A DNA stretch of 64,000 nt, from contig CANGYF010000003.1 of assembly GCA_947458265.1 (NCBI GenBank), positions 264,431 through 328,430 on the forward strand, written 5' to 3'. This document shows, piece by piece, positions 33,335 through 42,740 of the stretch (its first letter is position 1; each line of letters opens with the position of its first letter). The translations under genes were made by a program, and so were the position numbers. Under the pieces are notes generated by a model that saw only the letters and a list, made by a program, of their open reading frames with translations, ran no database searches and had not been told where the DNA came from. This DNA comes from Betaproteobacteria bacterium. GTDB lineage: Bacteria; Pseudomonadota; Gammaproteobacteria; Burkholderiales; CAIKXV01.

Positions 33335-34267
33335 TCAGCCGAGGCTGGACCCGAACGCCTCACGGTAACGCACCGCGATCTCGTCGCGGGTGAACCGGTG
33401 GTTCTGTCCACCCCGGTGGCTGATCTTGATCGCGCCGATCAGCGATGCCAGCCGGCCGATCGTCGGCCAGTCCATTCCTGACGAGATGCCATGCAACAGG
33501 CCGGCGCGGTAGGCATCGCCGCAACCGGTCGGGTCGACCACCTCGGCCTTGACGCCGGGGATCTCGATGCGTTGGCCCCCGGTGTAGATGTGCGAGCCAT
33601 TGCCACCCAGGGTGACGATCAGTGCCTTCACCTGCTTCGCCAGTGCCTCGAGGGTCTGTCCGGTGCGGTCCTGCAGCAGTTGCGCCTCGTAATCGTTGAC
33701 CGTGACGTAGGTGGCGGCATCGATGAAGCGCATCAGGTCGGCGCCGTCGAACATCGGCAGGCCCTGGCCCGGGTCGAAGATGAACGGGATGCCGGCCTCG
33801 GCGAACTGTTGCGCGTGCTGGATCATGCCGTCGCGGCCGTCGGGCGAGATGATGCCCAGCTTCGTGCCGGCCGCATCGGACACCTTGTTCAGGTGCGAAT
33901 GGTTCATCGCACCGGGGTGGAACGCGGTGATCTGGTTGTCGTCCAGGTCGGTGGTGATGAAGGCCTGCGCGGTGAAACTGTCGGGCACGGAACGCACGTG
34001 CGCGCGCGACAGCCCGAGCGAATCCAGCCGGGCGAGGTAGGGCGGTGCATCGTCGCCGACGGTCGCCATGATCGTCGGCTCATCGCCGAGCATCTTCAGC
34101 GTGTAGGCGATGTTTCCGGCGCAACCGCCGAACTCGCGGCGCATGTCCGGCACCAGGAAGGCCACGTTCAGGATCTGGATCTTCTCGGGCAGGATGTGGT
34201 TCTTGAACCGGTCATGGAACACCATGATCGTGTCGAAGGCGATCGAGCCGCAGATGAGCGTGGACAT
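33335..34267 (-). CDS. PfkB-family carbohydrate/nucleoside kinase
   Basis: A 310-residue kinase. MSTLICGSIAFDTIMVFHDR begins the ribokinase fold, FGGCAGNIAYTLKMLG is PfkB signature 1, and VVDPTGCGDAYRAGLL is signature 2 with the catalytic Asp and the anion hole. Close in layout to bacterial adenosine/sugar kinases of the Ribokinase/PfkB family. It phosphorylates a sugar or nucleoside, adenosine being a common guess for this branch, but it is not proved here. Transcribed on the minus strand, about 80 bases upstream of the lipoprotein gene. Confidence 0.9.
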   Translation of the reverse strand: MSTLICGSIAFDTIMVFHDRFKNHILPEKIQILNVAFLVPDMRREFGGCAGNIAYTLKMLGDEPTIMATVGDDAPPYLARLDSLGLSRAHVRSVPDSFTAQAFITTDLDDNQITAFHPGAMNHSHLNKVSDAAGTKLGIISPDGRDGMIQHAQQFAEAGIPFIFDPGQGLPMFDGADLMRFIDAATYVTVNDYEAQLLQDRTGQTLEALAKQVKALIVTLGGNGSHIYTGGQRIEIPGVKAEVVDPTGCGDAYRAGLLHGISSGMDWPTIGRLASLIGAIKISHRGGQNHRFTRDEIAVRYREAFGSSLG

Positions 34268-34474
34268 GTGCCGTGGATCCGAAGTGTGCGTGCGGCCGCG
34301 ATGCCGACGCCGGGTTGGATGCGCTGCGCGTGCAGCGTGCAGGAGTTCGAGCACCGAAGTATACCGTCCTGCCACCGGTGCCCCCGGGCCGGCATGGGCA
34401 CTGCCTGGCCGACGTCGGCCGGCCGGCGTGTCGGCTACCATCCGGAAATACCCTTCCGGAAGCCGCGCACGATC

Positions 34475-34984
34475 ATGAACAGCCACCTGCCCTATCGCGC
34501 CACCACCGCGAACGGTGAAACGATCGATGTCACCTTCGACCTGCATGTCGAGACGCGCAGCGAGGTCGACGTCAGCGCGCTGCTCACGGCGCTGCTCGAC
34601 ACGATCGATGCCCGCGTGGCCGACCGCGAAGGCGTCAGCAACGGCGACGTGCTGCAGGCGCTGACGATGGCCGTCGCGCTGCGGGTGGCGATGATCCCCG
34701 CGCCGCGTACTGTCACCGAGCCGCTGGCGCGCGACCTGCTCGACACCGCACTGTCCTGCGCCAGTTTCGCGCAGCGGGTGCCTGCGACCCCGCCCCAGCC
34801 GGTGCCCCCGCCAGCGGTGGCCGAGATTGCGGTCCCCGTGGTGCCCCCGGCGCCTGCGCCGGCCGTTGAACCCGCGCCTGCGCCGGTCGTTGAGCCTGCG
34901 CCGGCACCAGCCGTTGCGTCGGCGCCTGCACCGGCCGTTGAACCAGCACCGGCACCGGCACCGTCACCGGCAGCCAAGGCCTAG
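34475..34984 (+). CDS. Hypothetical protein with Pro/Ala-rich tail
   Basis: A 169-residue protein. The first 105 residues form a small alpha/beta domain (YRATTANGETIDVTFDLHVE, then SALLTALLDTIDARVADREG and a helical stretch) with no recognised family. Residues 106-169 are a low-complexity tail of repeating APAPAVEP-like units, probably an unstructured linker or tether. There is no signal peptide or membrane helix. It lies 54 bases before the ligase-associated repair operon on the same strand, so it might be co-transcribed with it, but no role is apparent. Confidence 0.7.
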   Translation: MNSHLPYRATTANGETIDVTFDLHVETRSEVDVSALLTALLDTIDARVADREGVSNGDVLQALTMAVALRVAMIPAPRTVTEPLARDLLDTALSCASFAQRVPATPPQPVPPPAVAEIAVPVVPPAPAPAVEPAPAPVVEPAPAPAVASAPAPAVEPAPAPAPSPAAKA

Positions 34985-35038
34985 GGCGGCTCTCCCCGGG
35001 CGATCCGGGCGCGACGCACGACGGCAAGGAACGGCGCG

Positions 35039-36145
35039 ATGGCGGTGCTGGAGCTGAGACCGGCGGGTCTGTACTGCCCGGCCGGAGATTTCTACATCGA
35101 TCCCTGGCGGCCGGTCGACCGGGCAGTGCTCACCCATGCGCATGCCGACCATGCGCGCCGCGGCCATGCGCGCTACCTTGCCCAGCGCGATGCGCTCGGC
35201 GTGCTGCGCACCCGGCTGGGACCGGTGTCGATCGATGCGGTCGGCTATGGCGAGGCGACGACGATCGGCAGCGCGCGCGTGTCGCTGCATCCGGCCGGGC
35301 ATGTGCTCGGGTCTTCGCAGGTGCGCGTCGAGGTCGGTGGCGAGACCTGGGTCGTCACCGGCGACTACAAGCTCGACCCCGACCCGACCTGCGTGCCGTT
35401 CGAACCGGTGCGCGCGCATGTGCTGATCACCGAATCGACGTTCGGCCTGCCGATCTATCGCTGGGCAACGCCCGGCAGGCTGTTCGCGCAGATCGACGAC
35501 TGGTGGCGCGGCAACGCGGCGGCCGGCCGGCCGAGCGTGGTCTATGCATATGCCTTCGGCAAGGCGCAGCGCATCCTGGCCGGCGTCGATGCGTCGATCG
35601 GGCCGATCGTATGCCACGGTGCGGTCGAACTGCTGAACCATCGTTACCGCGAGTCTGGCGTGGCCCTGCCGCCGACGCTCACCGTCAGCGGGCCGGCACA
35701 CGCCGCCGACCGGGCGGCGCTGGCCGGCGCGCTGGTGGTCGCGCCGCCCTCGGCGCAGTCCACGCCGTGGCTGCGCCGCTTCCCCGACCTGAGCGATGCC
35801 TTCGCCTCGGGCTGGATGCAGTTGCGCGGCGCGCGGCGTCGGCGTTCGGTCGACCGCGGCTTCGTGATGTCCGACCATGCCGACTGGCCGGGGCTGCTGC
35901 GCGCGATAGCGGCGAGCGGTGCGCCCCGCGTCTATGCCACCCATGGCTACGCGGCGTCTCTGGCGCGCTACCTGTGCGGGCAAGGGCTGGATGCGCGAAC
36001 CTTCGACACGCGCGAGTTCGATGCGCAGTATTCGGGCGAGCAGGACGAGCCGCCGCTGGCCGGCGAGGGGGACGCCCCCGGCACCGCCCCCTCGGCAGTC
36101 AGTGACGGCACCGGGGATGGCACTGTGGACGTGACCGATGCGTGA
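35039..36145 (+). CDS. Ligase-associated DNA exonuclease (MBL/beta-CASP)
   Basis: A 368-residue metallo-beta-lactamase/beta-CASP nuclease. The metal motif is THAHADHARRGH, the beta-CASP segment holds VLITESTFGLPIYRW and VVYAYAFGKAQRIL, and the last metal His is in ATHGYAASLARYL. This is the first gene of the well-known ligase-associated cluster (exonuclease, ATP-dependent ligase, DEXH helicase, phosphoesterase) thought to repair DNA damage. It overlaps the ligase start by eight bases. The N-terminal half matches the family strongly; the last 30 residues are a Gly/Pro-rich tail. Confidence 0.92.
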   Translation: MAVLELRPAGLYCPAGDFYIDPWRPVDRAVLTHAHADHARRGHARYLAQRDALGVLRTRLGPVSIDAVGYGEATTIGSARVSLHPAGHVLGSSQVRVEVGGETWVVTGDYKLDPDPTCVPFEPVRAHVLITESTFGLPIYRWATPGRLFAQIDDWWRGNAAAGRPSVVYAYAFGKAQRILAGVDASIGPIVCHGAVELLNHRYRESGVALPPTLTVSGPAHAADRAALAGALVVAPPSAQSTPWLRRFPDLSDAFASGWMQLRGARRRRSVDRGFVMSDHADWPGLLRAIAASGAPRVYATHGYAASLARYLCGQGLDARTFDTREFDAQYSGEQDEPPLAGEGDAPGTAPSAVSDGTGDGTVDVTDA

Positions 36146-37745
36146 GTTCGCCGCGCTCTACCGCGCGCTCGATTCGACCACTTCGACGCTGGCCAAGCGT
36201 GCAGCACTGGCCGCGTACTTCCGTCAGGCACCGGCCGCCGACGCCGCCTGGGCGGTGTACTTCCTGTGCGGAGGTCGGCCCCGGCAGGCGGTGCCCGTGA
36301 AGCTGCTGCGCGCGATCGCCACCGAGCGGGCGCAGGTGCCCGACTGGCTGTTCGAGGAGAGCTACCAGGCGGTCGGCGACCTCGCCGAGACGATCGCGCT
36401 GCTGCTGCCTGCCACCGACGGCACCGGCACGCCCGTGCCGTTGCACGAGTGGGTCGAGCAGCGCCTGCTGCGACTGCGCGGCACTGCGCCGGAGGTGGTC
36501 GCGCCGCTGCTCGTCGGCTGGTGGGACGAACTCGATGCCCACGAGCGTTTCGTCTGGAACAAGCTGATCACCGGCGGCTTCCGGGTCGGCGTCTCGCGCC
36601 AGCTGGTCGTGCAGGGGCTGGCCGAGGCCACCGGCCTGCCGACCCAGGTGCTCGCGGAGCGGCTCACCGGCGAATGGAAGCCCGACGCGGCCGCCTGGCA
36701 GCGGCTGGTCGATGCAGCCGAAGGCGCGGTGCCGCCCGGCCGTCCGTATCCATTCTTCCTGGCGCATCCGCTCCCCGGTCCGGTCGAGGCGCTCGGTGAA
36801 CGTAACCATTGGGCGGCCGAATGGAAGTGGGACGGCATCCGCGCGCAGGTCGTGCGTCGCAATGGCGAAACCTTCCTGTGGACGCGCGGCGAGGAGCTGG
36901 TGACGCCGCGCTTCCCGGAGGTGGCTGCAGCCGTGGCAGGCCTGCCCGAGGGCTGCGTGATCGACGGCGAGCTGGTCGCCTGGCGCGACGGCCGGGTGGC
37001 GCCATTCGCGCTGCTGCAGCAGCGCATCGGCCGCACGAAGTTGTCCGCCGCCGTGCTGGCGCGCGCGCCGGTGGCCTGCATCGCCTATGACCTGCTGGAA
37101 CATGGCGGCACCGACCTGCGCCAGCTGCCGTTCGGCGAGCGCCGTGCGCTGCTGGAACGGGTGGTCGGTGCGCTCGGCCATCCGGCCGTGTCGGTGTCGC
37201 CGCTGGTCGATGCGGACGGCTGGCCGGCGCTTGGCGCGCTTCGGCTGGAGGCGCGTTCGCGCGGCGTGGAGGGCCTGATGCTCAAGCGCATCGACTCGGC
37301 CTACGGCATCGGCCGCACGCGCGCCAGCGCGCAGGGCGAATGGTGGAAATGGAAGGTCGATCCACTGTCGGTCGATGCGGTGCTGGTCTACGCACAGCGC
37401 GGCCACGGGCGCCGGGCGAGCCTCTACACCGACTACACCTTCGCGCTCTGGCACGAGGGTGCGCTGGTGCCGTTCGCCAAGGCCTATTCGGGACTGACCG
37501 ATGCCGAAATCGCGAAGGTCGATGCCTACATCCGGCAGCACACGGTCGAGAAGTTCGGGCCGGTGCGCAGCGTCACGCCGAAGCTGGTGTGCGAGATCGG
37601 CTTCGAGGGCATCGCGGCCAGCCCGCGCCACAAGTCGGGCATCGCGGTGCGCTTCCCGCGCATCCTGAGGCTGCGCGACGACAAGCGGATCGAGGACGCG
37701 GACACGCTCGACCAGCTGCGCGCGCTGGCAGCGGCGCCGTCGTGA
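36138..37745 (+). CDS. ATP-dependent DNA ligase (ligase-associated cluster)
   Basis: A 535-residue ATP-dependent DNA ligase. An N-terminal helical DNA-binding domain (residues 1-200) precedes the nucleotidyltransferase core: motif I EWKWDGIR with Lys230 as the AMP acceptor, CVIDGELVAWRDG (motif III/IV region), EGLMLKRIDSAYG (motif IV) and EWWKWKVDPLSVDAVLVYAQ (motif V), then an OB-fold end. It lacks the polymerase and phosphoesterase domains of LigD, so it is the stand-alone type. It is translated right after the exonuclease by overlap. It should seal nicks in a repair path with its partners. Confidence 0.95.
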   Translation: MREFAALYRALDSTTSTLAKRAALAAYFRQAPAADAAWAVYFLCGGRPRQAVPVKLLRAIATERAQVPDWLFEESYQAVGDLAETIALLLPATDGTGTPVPLHEWVEQRLLRLRGTAPEVVAPLLVGWWDELDAHERFVWNKLITGGFRVGVSRQLVVQGLAEATGLPTQVLAERLTGEWKPDAAAWQRLVDAAEGAVPPGRPYPFFLAHPLPGPVEALGERNHWAAEWKWDGIRAQVVRRNGETFLWTRGEELVTPRFPEVAAAVAGLPEGCVIDGELVAWRDGRVAPFALLQQRIGRTKLSAAVLARAPVACIAYDLLEHGGTDLRQLPFGERRALLERVVGALGHPAVSVSPLVDADGWPALGALRLEARSRGVEGLMLKRIDSAYGIGRTRASAQGEWWKWKVDPLSVDAVLVYAQRGHGRRASLYTDYTFALWHEGALVPFAKAYSGLTDAEIAKVDAYIRQHTVEKFGPVRSVTPKLVCEIGFEGIAASPRHKSGIAVRFPRILRLRDDKRIEDADTLDQLRALAAAPS

Positions 37746-37752
37746 TGCAGCC

Positions 37753-38598
37753 ATGCTGAGCGCCTGGCGCCTGCTCGGCGTCGACTTCACCAGCGCACCG
37801 CGTCGGGCCAAGCCGATCACGGTGGCGCGCGCACACCTGGCTTCGTCGGGCACGCAGGTGCAGCTCGATGCGCTGGAGACGCTCGGCACGTTCGAGGCAT
37901 TCGAGGCACTGCTCGCCGGGCCCGGGCCCTGGATCGGCGGTTTCGACTTCCCGTTCGGCCTGCCGCGCAGCGCCGTGGCCGACCTCGGCTGGCCGGCGGA
38001 CTGGCGCAGTCTGGTGCTGGCGTGCGCGGCGATGCCGCGGCCCGCCTTCCGTGCCTGCCTGGATGAACACCGGCAGGCACGGGCGGTCGGCGACCGCTAC
38101 GCGCATCGCGCGGTCGACCGTCCCGCCGCCTCGCATAGCCCGCTGAAGCTGGTGAATCCGCCGGTGGCGCTGATGTTCCTCGAAGGCGCGGCCCGGCTTG
38201 CGCGTGCAGGCATCACGGTCGCCGGGCATGCGCCGGGCGACCCCGGGCGTATCGCGGTGGAGGCCTATCCCGGCTACCTGGTGCGCGCGATCACCCGCCA
38301 GTCGTACAAGAGCGACACCCGTGCGAAGCAGACGCCGGAGCGGCATTCGGCGCGCGCGCGCATCCTCGATGCACTGTGCCGGGGCGACCATCCGCTGGGC
38401 ATCCGCCTGTCCGGCGACGACCGGCTGCTCGAACGTGCGCTGGCCGATGGCAGTGGCGACACGCTCGATGCGATCGTCTGCGCCGTGCAGGCGGGCTGGG
38501 CGCTGCAGCAGCCCGCGTACGGCGTGCCTGCGGACGTCGATCCGATCGAAGGCTGGATCGTCGGCGTGCCGGCCGTGCCGACCGGGGACGCTCGATGA
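37753..38598 (+). CDS. DUF429 family protein inside the repair cluster
   Basis: A 281-residue DUF429 protein. The N-terminus [19 protein letters not shown] and [16 protein letters not shown] carry acidic residues in the positions typical of an RNase H-like/actin-like fold; near the C-terminus [16 protein letters not shown] is the other conserved acidic segment. DUF429 is a putative nuclease or ATPase-like fold of unknown role. It sits seven bases after the ligase and its stop overlaps the helicase ATG (ATGA), so it is embedded in the operon; this insertion is not part of the usual four-gene set. Confidence 0.85.
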   Translation: MLSAWRLLGVDFTSAPRRAKPITVARAHLASSGTQVQLDALETLGTFEAFEALLAGPGPWIGGFDFPFGLPRSAVADLGWPADWRSLVLACAAMPRPAFRACLDEHRQARAVGDRYAHRAVDRPAASHSPLKLVNPPVALMFLEGAARLARAGITVAGHAPGDPGRIAVEAYPGYLVRAITRQSYKSDTRAKQTPERHSARARILDALCRGDHPLGIRLSGDDRLLERALADGSGDTLDAIVCAVQAGWALQQPAYGVPADVDPIEGWIVGVPAVPTGDAR

Positions 38599-41072
38599 GC
38601 GGCAGTGCATCCGCGCTGCGCATGCCGGCCGCACTGGTGGGCTGGTTCGAGCACCGAGGCTGGCGACCGTTCCCGTTCCAGCGCGAGGTCTGGCAGGCCT
38701 ATGCCCGGGGCGACAGCGGCCTGCTGCATGCGACCACCGGTTCCGGCAAGACCTACTCGGTCTGGTTCGCGGCATTGATCGAGGCGCTGCGCGGGGGCGC
38801 ACGGCGCCCGAAGTCGCGGCCGTACACCGTGCTCTGGATCACGCCGATGCGCGCGCTGGCATCGGACACCGCGCGTGCGCTGGCCGAGCCGCTGGCCGAG
38901 CTCGGGCTCGACTGGACCGTGGGCCAGCGCACCGGCGACACCGCCAGCGCCGAGCGTGCACGCCAGCAGCGCAGGCCACCGACCGCGCTGGTGACCACGC
39001 CGGAGAGCCTGTCGGTGATGCTGGCCCAGGCCGACGCTGCGTCGCTGCTGGGCAACGTGAAGCTGGTGGTTGTCGACGAATGGCATGAACTGCTCGGCAG
39101 CAAGCGCGGCGTGCAGGTGCAACTCGCGCTCGCGCGCATCGCCCGCTTCAGCCCCGGCGTGCGCATCTGGGGACTGTCGGCCACGATCGGCAACCTGGCC
39201 CAGGCGCGCGATGCGCTGCTCGGCTCGATTGGTACGATCGGTGCGGCCGGCGTGCTGGTGCAGGGCAAGGTGCCCAAGCGGGTGGTGGTCGATACGGTGA
39301 TCCCGGATTCGCCGGAGCGCTTCCCTTGGGCCGGCCACCTCGGCATGCGCATGGTCGAGCCGGTCGCGCGCGAGATCGAGGCGGCCGCGACCACGCTGGT
39401 GTTCACCAACGTGCGCTCGCATGCCGAGCAGTGGTACCAGGCGCTGCTCGAGGCGCGGCCGCAGTGGGCGGGCCTGATCGCCCTGCACCACGGTTCGCTC
39501 GACCGGCACTTGCGCGACTGGGTCGAGCTCGGCCTCAAGGAAGGCCGCCTGAAGGCAGTGGTGTGTACCTCGTCGCTTGACCTGGGCGTGGACTTCCTGC
39601 CGGTCGAGCGGGTGATCCAGATCGGCAGCCCGAAGGGCATCGCCCGGCTGCTGCAGCGGGCCGGGCGTTCCGGCCATGCACCGGGCCGGGTGTCGCGCAT
39701 CTCCTGCGTGCCGACGCACAGCTTCGAACTGATCGAGGCGGCCGCCGCGCGGGTCGCCGCCGGCGAGCGGCGGGTGGAGACGCGGTTGTCACCGGAAGCG
39801 CCGATGGACGTGCTGGTGCAGCACCTGGTCACCGTCGCGCTCGGCGGCGGGTTCGATGCCGATACGCTGTACGCCGAGGTGCGCACCACCTGGGCCTACC
39901 GCGACCTCGACCGGGCCGCGTTCGACTGGGCGATCGACTTCGTCACCCGCGGCGGATCGCTGCACGCGTATCCCGAGTACCGACGGGTCGAGCAGGATGC
40001 CGAGGGACGCTACCGGGTACCCGATCGCGCGATCGCACGCCGGCACCGGATGTCGATCGGCACCATCACCGCCGACAGCGCGATGGACGTGCGCTTCCTT
40101 GGGGGAGGCCGCATCGGCACCGTCGAAGAGTCGTTCGTGAGCCGCCTCAAGCCCGGGCAGGCCTTCCTGCTCGGCGGCCGGCTGCTGGCGCTGGTGCGCA
40201 TCCGCGAGATGACGGCCTACGTGCAGCGTGCGAAGCCGGGCACGGCTGCGGTGCCGCGCTGGATGGGCGGGCGCAGTCCGCTGTCGACCGAGCTTGCCGA
40301 TGCGGTGGTCGAGATGATCGGCCGCGCCGCGCAGGGCGATCGCAGTCAGCCCGAGCTGCGCGCCGTTTCGCGTCTGGTCGAACTGCAGCAGCGCTGGTCG
40401 GTCGTGCCCCGTCCCGGCGAACTGCTGGTGGAGACGGTGCGCACCCGCGAGGGCTACCACCTGTTCTGCTACCCGTTCGCCGGCCGGCTGGTGCATACCG
40501 GCCTGGCCTCGCTGTTCGGATGGCGTGTCGCGCGCCGCGCGCCCAACACCTTCAGCGTGGCGGTCAGCGACTACGGTTTCGAACTGCTGTCGCCGATCCC
40601 GGTCGACTGGAAGACGGCCTTCGCCGACGACCTGCTGGATGGTGCCGACCTGAAGGCGCACCTGCTCGAGAGCCTGAACGCAGGCGAACTCGCGCGCCGG
40701 CAGTTCCGGGAGATCGCGCGCGTGTCCGGCCTGGTGTTCACCGGCTTCCCCGGCCAGCCGAAGCGGGCACGCGAGCTGCAGGCCAGTGCCGGGCTGCTGC
40801 ACGATGTGTTCGAGCAGCACGACCCGGGCAACCTGCTGCTCGCCCAGGCGCGCGCCGAGGTGATGCGCGATGAGCTCGACATCGAGCGGCTCACCGCGAC
40901 GCTGGCGCGCATGCGCTCGATGACGCTGCAGCGGGTCGAGGTCGAGCATCCGACGCCGTTCGCCTTCCCGCTGATGGCCGCACGCATCCGGGAGAAGGTG
41001 TCGACCGAGAAGGTTGGCGACCGCATCGCGCGCATGGTCGCGGAGCTGGAACGCGCGGCGGAGGGCGGATGA
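38595..41072 (+). CDS. Ligase-associated DEXH box helicase
   Basis: An 825-residue superfamily-2 helicase of the Lhr-like, ligase-associated branch. Walker A is HATTGSGKT (Lys52), the DEXH box is VVVDEWHE (Asp161-His164), motif III is GLSATIGN, and the C-terminal RecA domain shows [15 protein letters not shown] and [14 protein letters not shown] (motif VI). The C-terminal third holds the winged-helix and Lhr-core extension ([20 protein letters not shown]). It probably unwinds or translocates on DNA during repair with the ligase and nuclease. Start overlaps the DUF429 stop, stop overlaps the pdeM start (ATGA). Confidence 0.94.
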   Translation: MSGSASALRMPAALVGWFEHRGWRPFPFQREVWQAYARGDSGLLHATTGSGKTYSVWFAALIEALRGGARRPKSRPYTVLWITPMRALASDTARALAEPLAELGLDWTVGQRTGDTASAERARQQRRPPTALVTTPESLSVMLAQADAASLLGNVKLVVVDEWHELLGSKRGVQVQLALARIARFSPGVRIWGLSATIGNLAQARDALLGSIGTIGAAGVLVQGKVPKRVVVDTVIPDSPERFPWAGHLGMRMVEPVAREIEAAATTLVFTNVRSHAEQWYQALLEARPQWAGLIALHHGSLDRHLRDWVELGLKEGRLKAVVCTSSLDLGVDFLPVERVIQIGSPKGIARLLQRAGRSGHAPGRVSRISCVPTHSFELIEAAAARVAAGERRVETRLSPEAPMDVLVQHLVTVALGGGFDADTLYAEVRTTWAYRDLDRAAFDWAIDFVTRGGSLHAYPEYRRVEQDAEGRYRVPDRAIARRHRMSIGTITADSAMDVRFLGGGRIGTVEESFVSRLKPGQAFLLGGRLLALVRIREMTAYVQRAKPGTAAVPRWMGGRSPLSTELADAVVEMIGRAAQGDRSQPELRAVSRLVELQQRWSVVPRPGELLVETVRTREGYHLFCYPFAGRLVHTGLASLFGWRVARRAPNTFSVAVSDYGFELLSPIPVDWKTAFADDLLDGADLKAHLLESLNAGELARRQFREIARVSGLVFTGFPGQPKRARELQASAGLLHDVFEQHDPGNLLLAQARAEVMRDELDIERLTATLARMRSMTLQRVEVEHPTPFAFPLMAARIREKVSTEKVGDRIARMVAELERAAEGG

Positions 41073-41737
41073 CGGCAACGACCACGATCGCCGGCGAGCT
41101 GCTGCAGCTGTTGCCGCAGCGTGCACTGCTCTGGCCGGCACGACGCATGCTGATGGTGGCCGACGCCCATTTCGGCAAGGCGGCGCGCTTCCGTACGCTC
41201 GGGGTCCCGGTACCGGCCGGCACCACGGCCACCAACCTGCAGGTGCTCGACGAGCTGGTGGTGCGGCATGCGGTCGAGCGCATCGTGTTCCTTGGCGACC
41301 TGATGCATGGACGGCTGTCGCCAGACGCCGCGACCTTCCGTGTACTGGTCGAATGGCGCGCGCGCCGGCCGGGGCTGTCGCTGGAACTGGTGCCGGGCAA
41401 CCATGACCGGCATGCCGGCGACCTGCCGCCTGCGCTCGGCATCCAGGTCCATGCAGACCCGCACGATATCGGGCCGTTCGCGCTGCGCCACCACCCGGAA
41501 CCGATCGAAGGCCGCTACGTGCTGGCCGGGCATGTGCATCCGGTGGTGACCCTGCACGGCAGCGGGCGCGATCGCGTGCGTACCCCGTGCTTCGCGTTCG
41601 GCGAGGACGTCGGCCTGCTGCCCGCCTTCGGGGCGTTTACCGGCGGCTTCGCAGTGGAGCGCGCCGGAGCGGGGCGGGTGTTCGTGGTGGCCGGGGAGCG
41701 CGTGCTGGCGCTGCCGCCTGCCTTGCCGGCCGGATAA
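41069..41737 (+). CDS. pdeM: Ligase-associated phosphoesterase PdeM
   Basis: A 222-residue calcineurin-like metallophosphoesterase. The metal motifs are [12 protein letters not shown] (Asp32, His34), FLGDLMHGR (Asp77), PGNHDRH (Asn111-His112-Asp113) and [10 protein letters not shown]. It is the last gene of the ligase-associated cluster and is coupled to the helicase by ATGA. Its first about 75 bases are repeated in inverted orientation just at and after its stop codon (41724-41790), so its last codons lie inside a repeat arm. Probable role: nuclease or phosphatase step in the same repair path. Confidence 0.93.
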   Translation: MTATTTIAGELLQLLPQRALLWPARRMLMVADAHFGKAARFRTLGVPVPAGTTATNLQVLDELVVRHAVERIVFLGDLMHGRLSPDAATFRVLVEWRARRPGLSLELVPGNHDRHAGDLPPALGIQVHADPHDIGPFALRHHPEPIEGRYVLAGHVHPVVTLHGSGRDRVRTPCFAFGEDVGLLPAFGAFTGGFAVERAGAGRVFVVAGERVLALPPALPAG

Positions 41738-41790
41738 GGGCACGCTGCGGCATCTGCAGCAGCTCGCCGGCGATCGTGACCGTCGTTGTC
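41069..41790. repeat. Imperfect inverted repeat enclosing pdeM
   Basis: The 5' end of pdeM (41069-41143) recurs as its reverse complement at about 41724-41790. The core (41083-41107 versus 41754-41778) is 25 of 25 identical, with flanking partial matches and small gaps. Translated on the minus strand, the right arm reads [18 protein letters not shown], against [17 protein letters not shown] in PdeM, so it is a remnant of a second pdeM start immediately after the DUF2256 stop. Confidence 0.85.
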
Positions 41791-41968
41791 AGCCGGCGCC
41801 GCCGCGCTGGCGGCAGCCGTCCGAGCAGTACTTCACCTGATCCCAGGTGTTGCGCCATCGCTTGCGCCAGGTCATCGGCCGGCCGCAGGCCGCGCAGGGC
41901 TTCTGCGGCAGCGACTGCTTGTTGCCCCTGAACGAAGCGTCCTTCGCCGTCGTGTTCCGGCTTGCCAT
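41789..41968 (-). CDS. DUF2256 domain small zinc-finger-like protein
   Basis: A 59-residue protein: [20 protein letters not shown], then [20 protein letters not shown] and a [13 protein letters not shown] end. Cys25, Cys28, Cys48 and Cys52 would bind one metal ion. This is the DUF2256 pattern, found in bacteria next to cryptochrome/photolyase-related genes, function unknown. It is the last gene of the minus-strand photolyase operon, 22 bases after the SDR gene. Directly behind its stop lies the inverted pdeM fragment. Confidence 0.9.
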   Translation of the reverse strand: MASRNTTAKDASFRGNKQSLPQKPCAACGRPMTWRKRWRNTWDQVKYCSDGCRQRGGAG

Positions 41969-41990
41969 CGCGGTTCGTGCGCGCGCCGGC

Positions 41991-42740
41991 TCAGGCCTTG
42001 ATCAGCGGCCGGATGGTGCTGAAGCCACCGTCGACCGCGATGACCTGTCCGGTCACCCGGCGCGCCGGCGTGGACAGCAGCCAGCCGACCAGCGAGGCCA
42101 CCTCGTCCGGTTGTCCGATGCCCCCGACCGGATACTGCCGGGCGGCCGCCTGCCGGATGTTCTCGCTCGCCAGCAGCGGCGCTGCCATCGGCGTTTCCAT
42201 CAGGCCCGGTGCAATCGCATTGACCCGGATGTCGCTCGATGCATAGGTCGCCGCCGCCGAGCGCACCAGCGCCTCGATCGCGCCCTTGGCCGCAGCCACC
42301 GCCTCGTGGTTGACGACGCCGATGCGCGCAACGATGGTCGAGAACAGCACCACCGAGCCGCCACCGGAGGCGGCCCCGGCACTGCGATGGACGTCGACGA
42401 AGGCGCGCAGCGAGAAGAAGGCGGTGTCGAGGTTCGCGGCCAGCACCGAGCGGTACTGCGCTTCGCTCGTGCGATGCATCGGCAGGATCAGCGTGCTGCC
42501 AGCGGCATTGACCAGCGCACCCGGCAGCCCGAAGCGCGCGGTGCAGTCGGCCAGCGCGGCGGTGGCACCGGCCTCGGTCGAGACATCGGCCTCGACCATG
42601 CCTCCGGTCCAGCCGGCGGCGGCGAGCTTCGCCGGCGAGCGGGTGGCCAGCACCGGCGTCCATGCCGAGGCTTCGAGCGTGGTGGCGATGGCGCGGGCGA
42701 GTCCGCCGGAGCCACCGGTGATCAGTACCGGTCGTGTCAT
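41991..42740 (-). CDS. SDR family protein without catalytic Tyr
   Basis: A 249-residue classical-length short-chain dehydrogenase-like protein. The NAD(P) motif is [15 protein letters not shown], the ADVS segment and the LVNAAGS (NNAG-equivalent) follow, and the Ser of the active site is present in FSTIVARIG. Where Tyr-x-x-x-Lys is expected it reads [12 protein letters not shown], so the Tyr is Val while Lys remains. An unusual or non-redox role is likely. Its start overlaps the photolyase-family gene stop (ATGA), so it belongs to the light-repair operon. Confidence 0.85.
   Translation of the reverse strand: MTRPVLITGGSGGLARAIATTLEASAWTPVLATRSPAKLAAAGWTGGMVEADVSTEAGATAALADCTARFGLPGALVNAAGSTLILPMHRTSEAQYRSVLAANLDTAFFSLRAFVDVHRSAGAASGGGSVVLFSTIVARIGVVNHEAVAAAKGAIEALVRSAAATYASSDIRVNAIAPGLMETPMAAPLLASENIRQAAARQYPVGGIGQPDEVASLVGWLLSTPARRVTGQVIAVDGGFSTIRPLIKA

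Noticed and set aside
34830..34980. Non-coding tandem repeat array
   Set aside because: The repeats are the Pro/Ala codons of a frame that stays open to a stop at 34984, so it is a protein feature.
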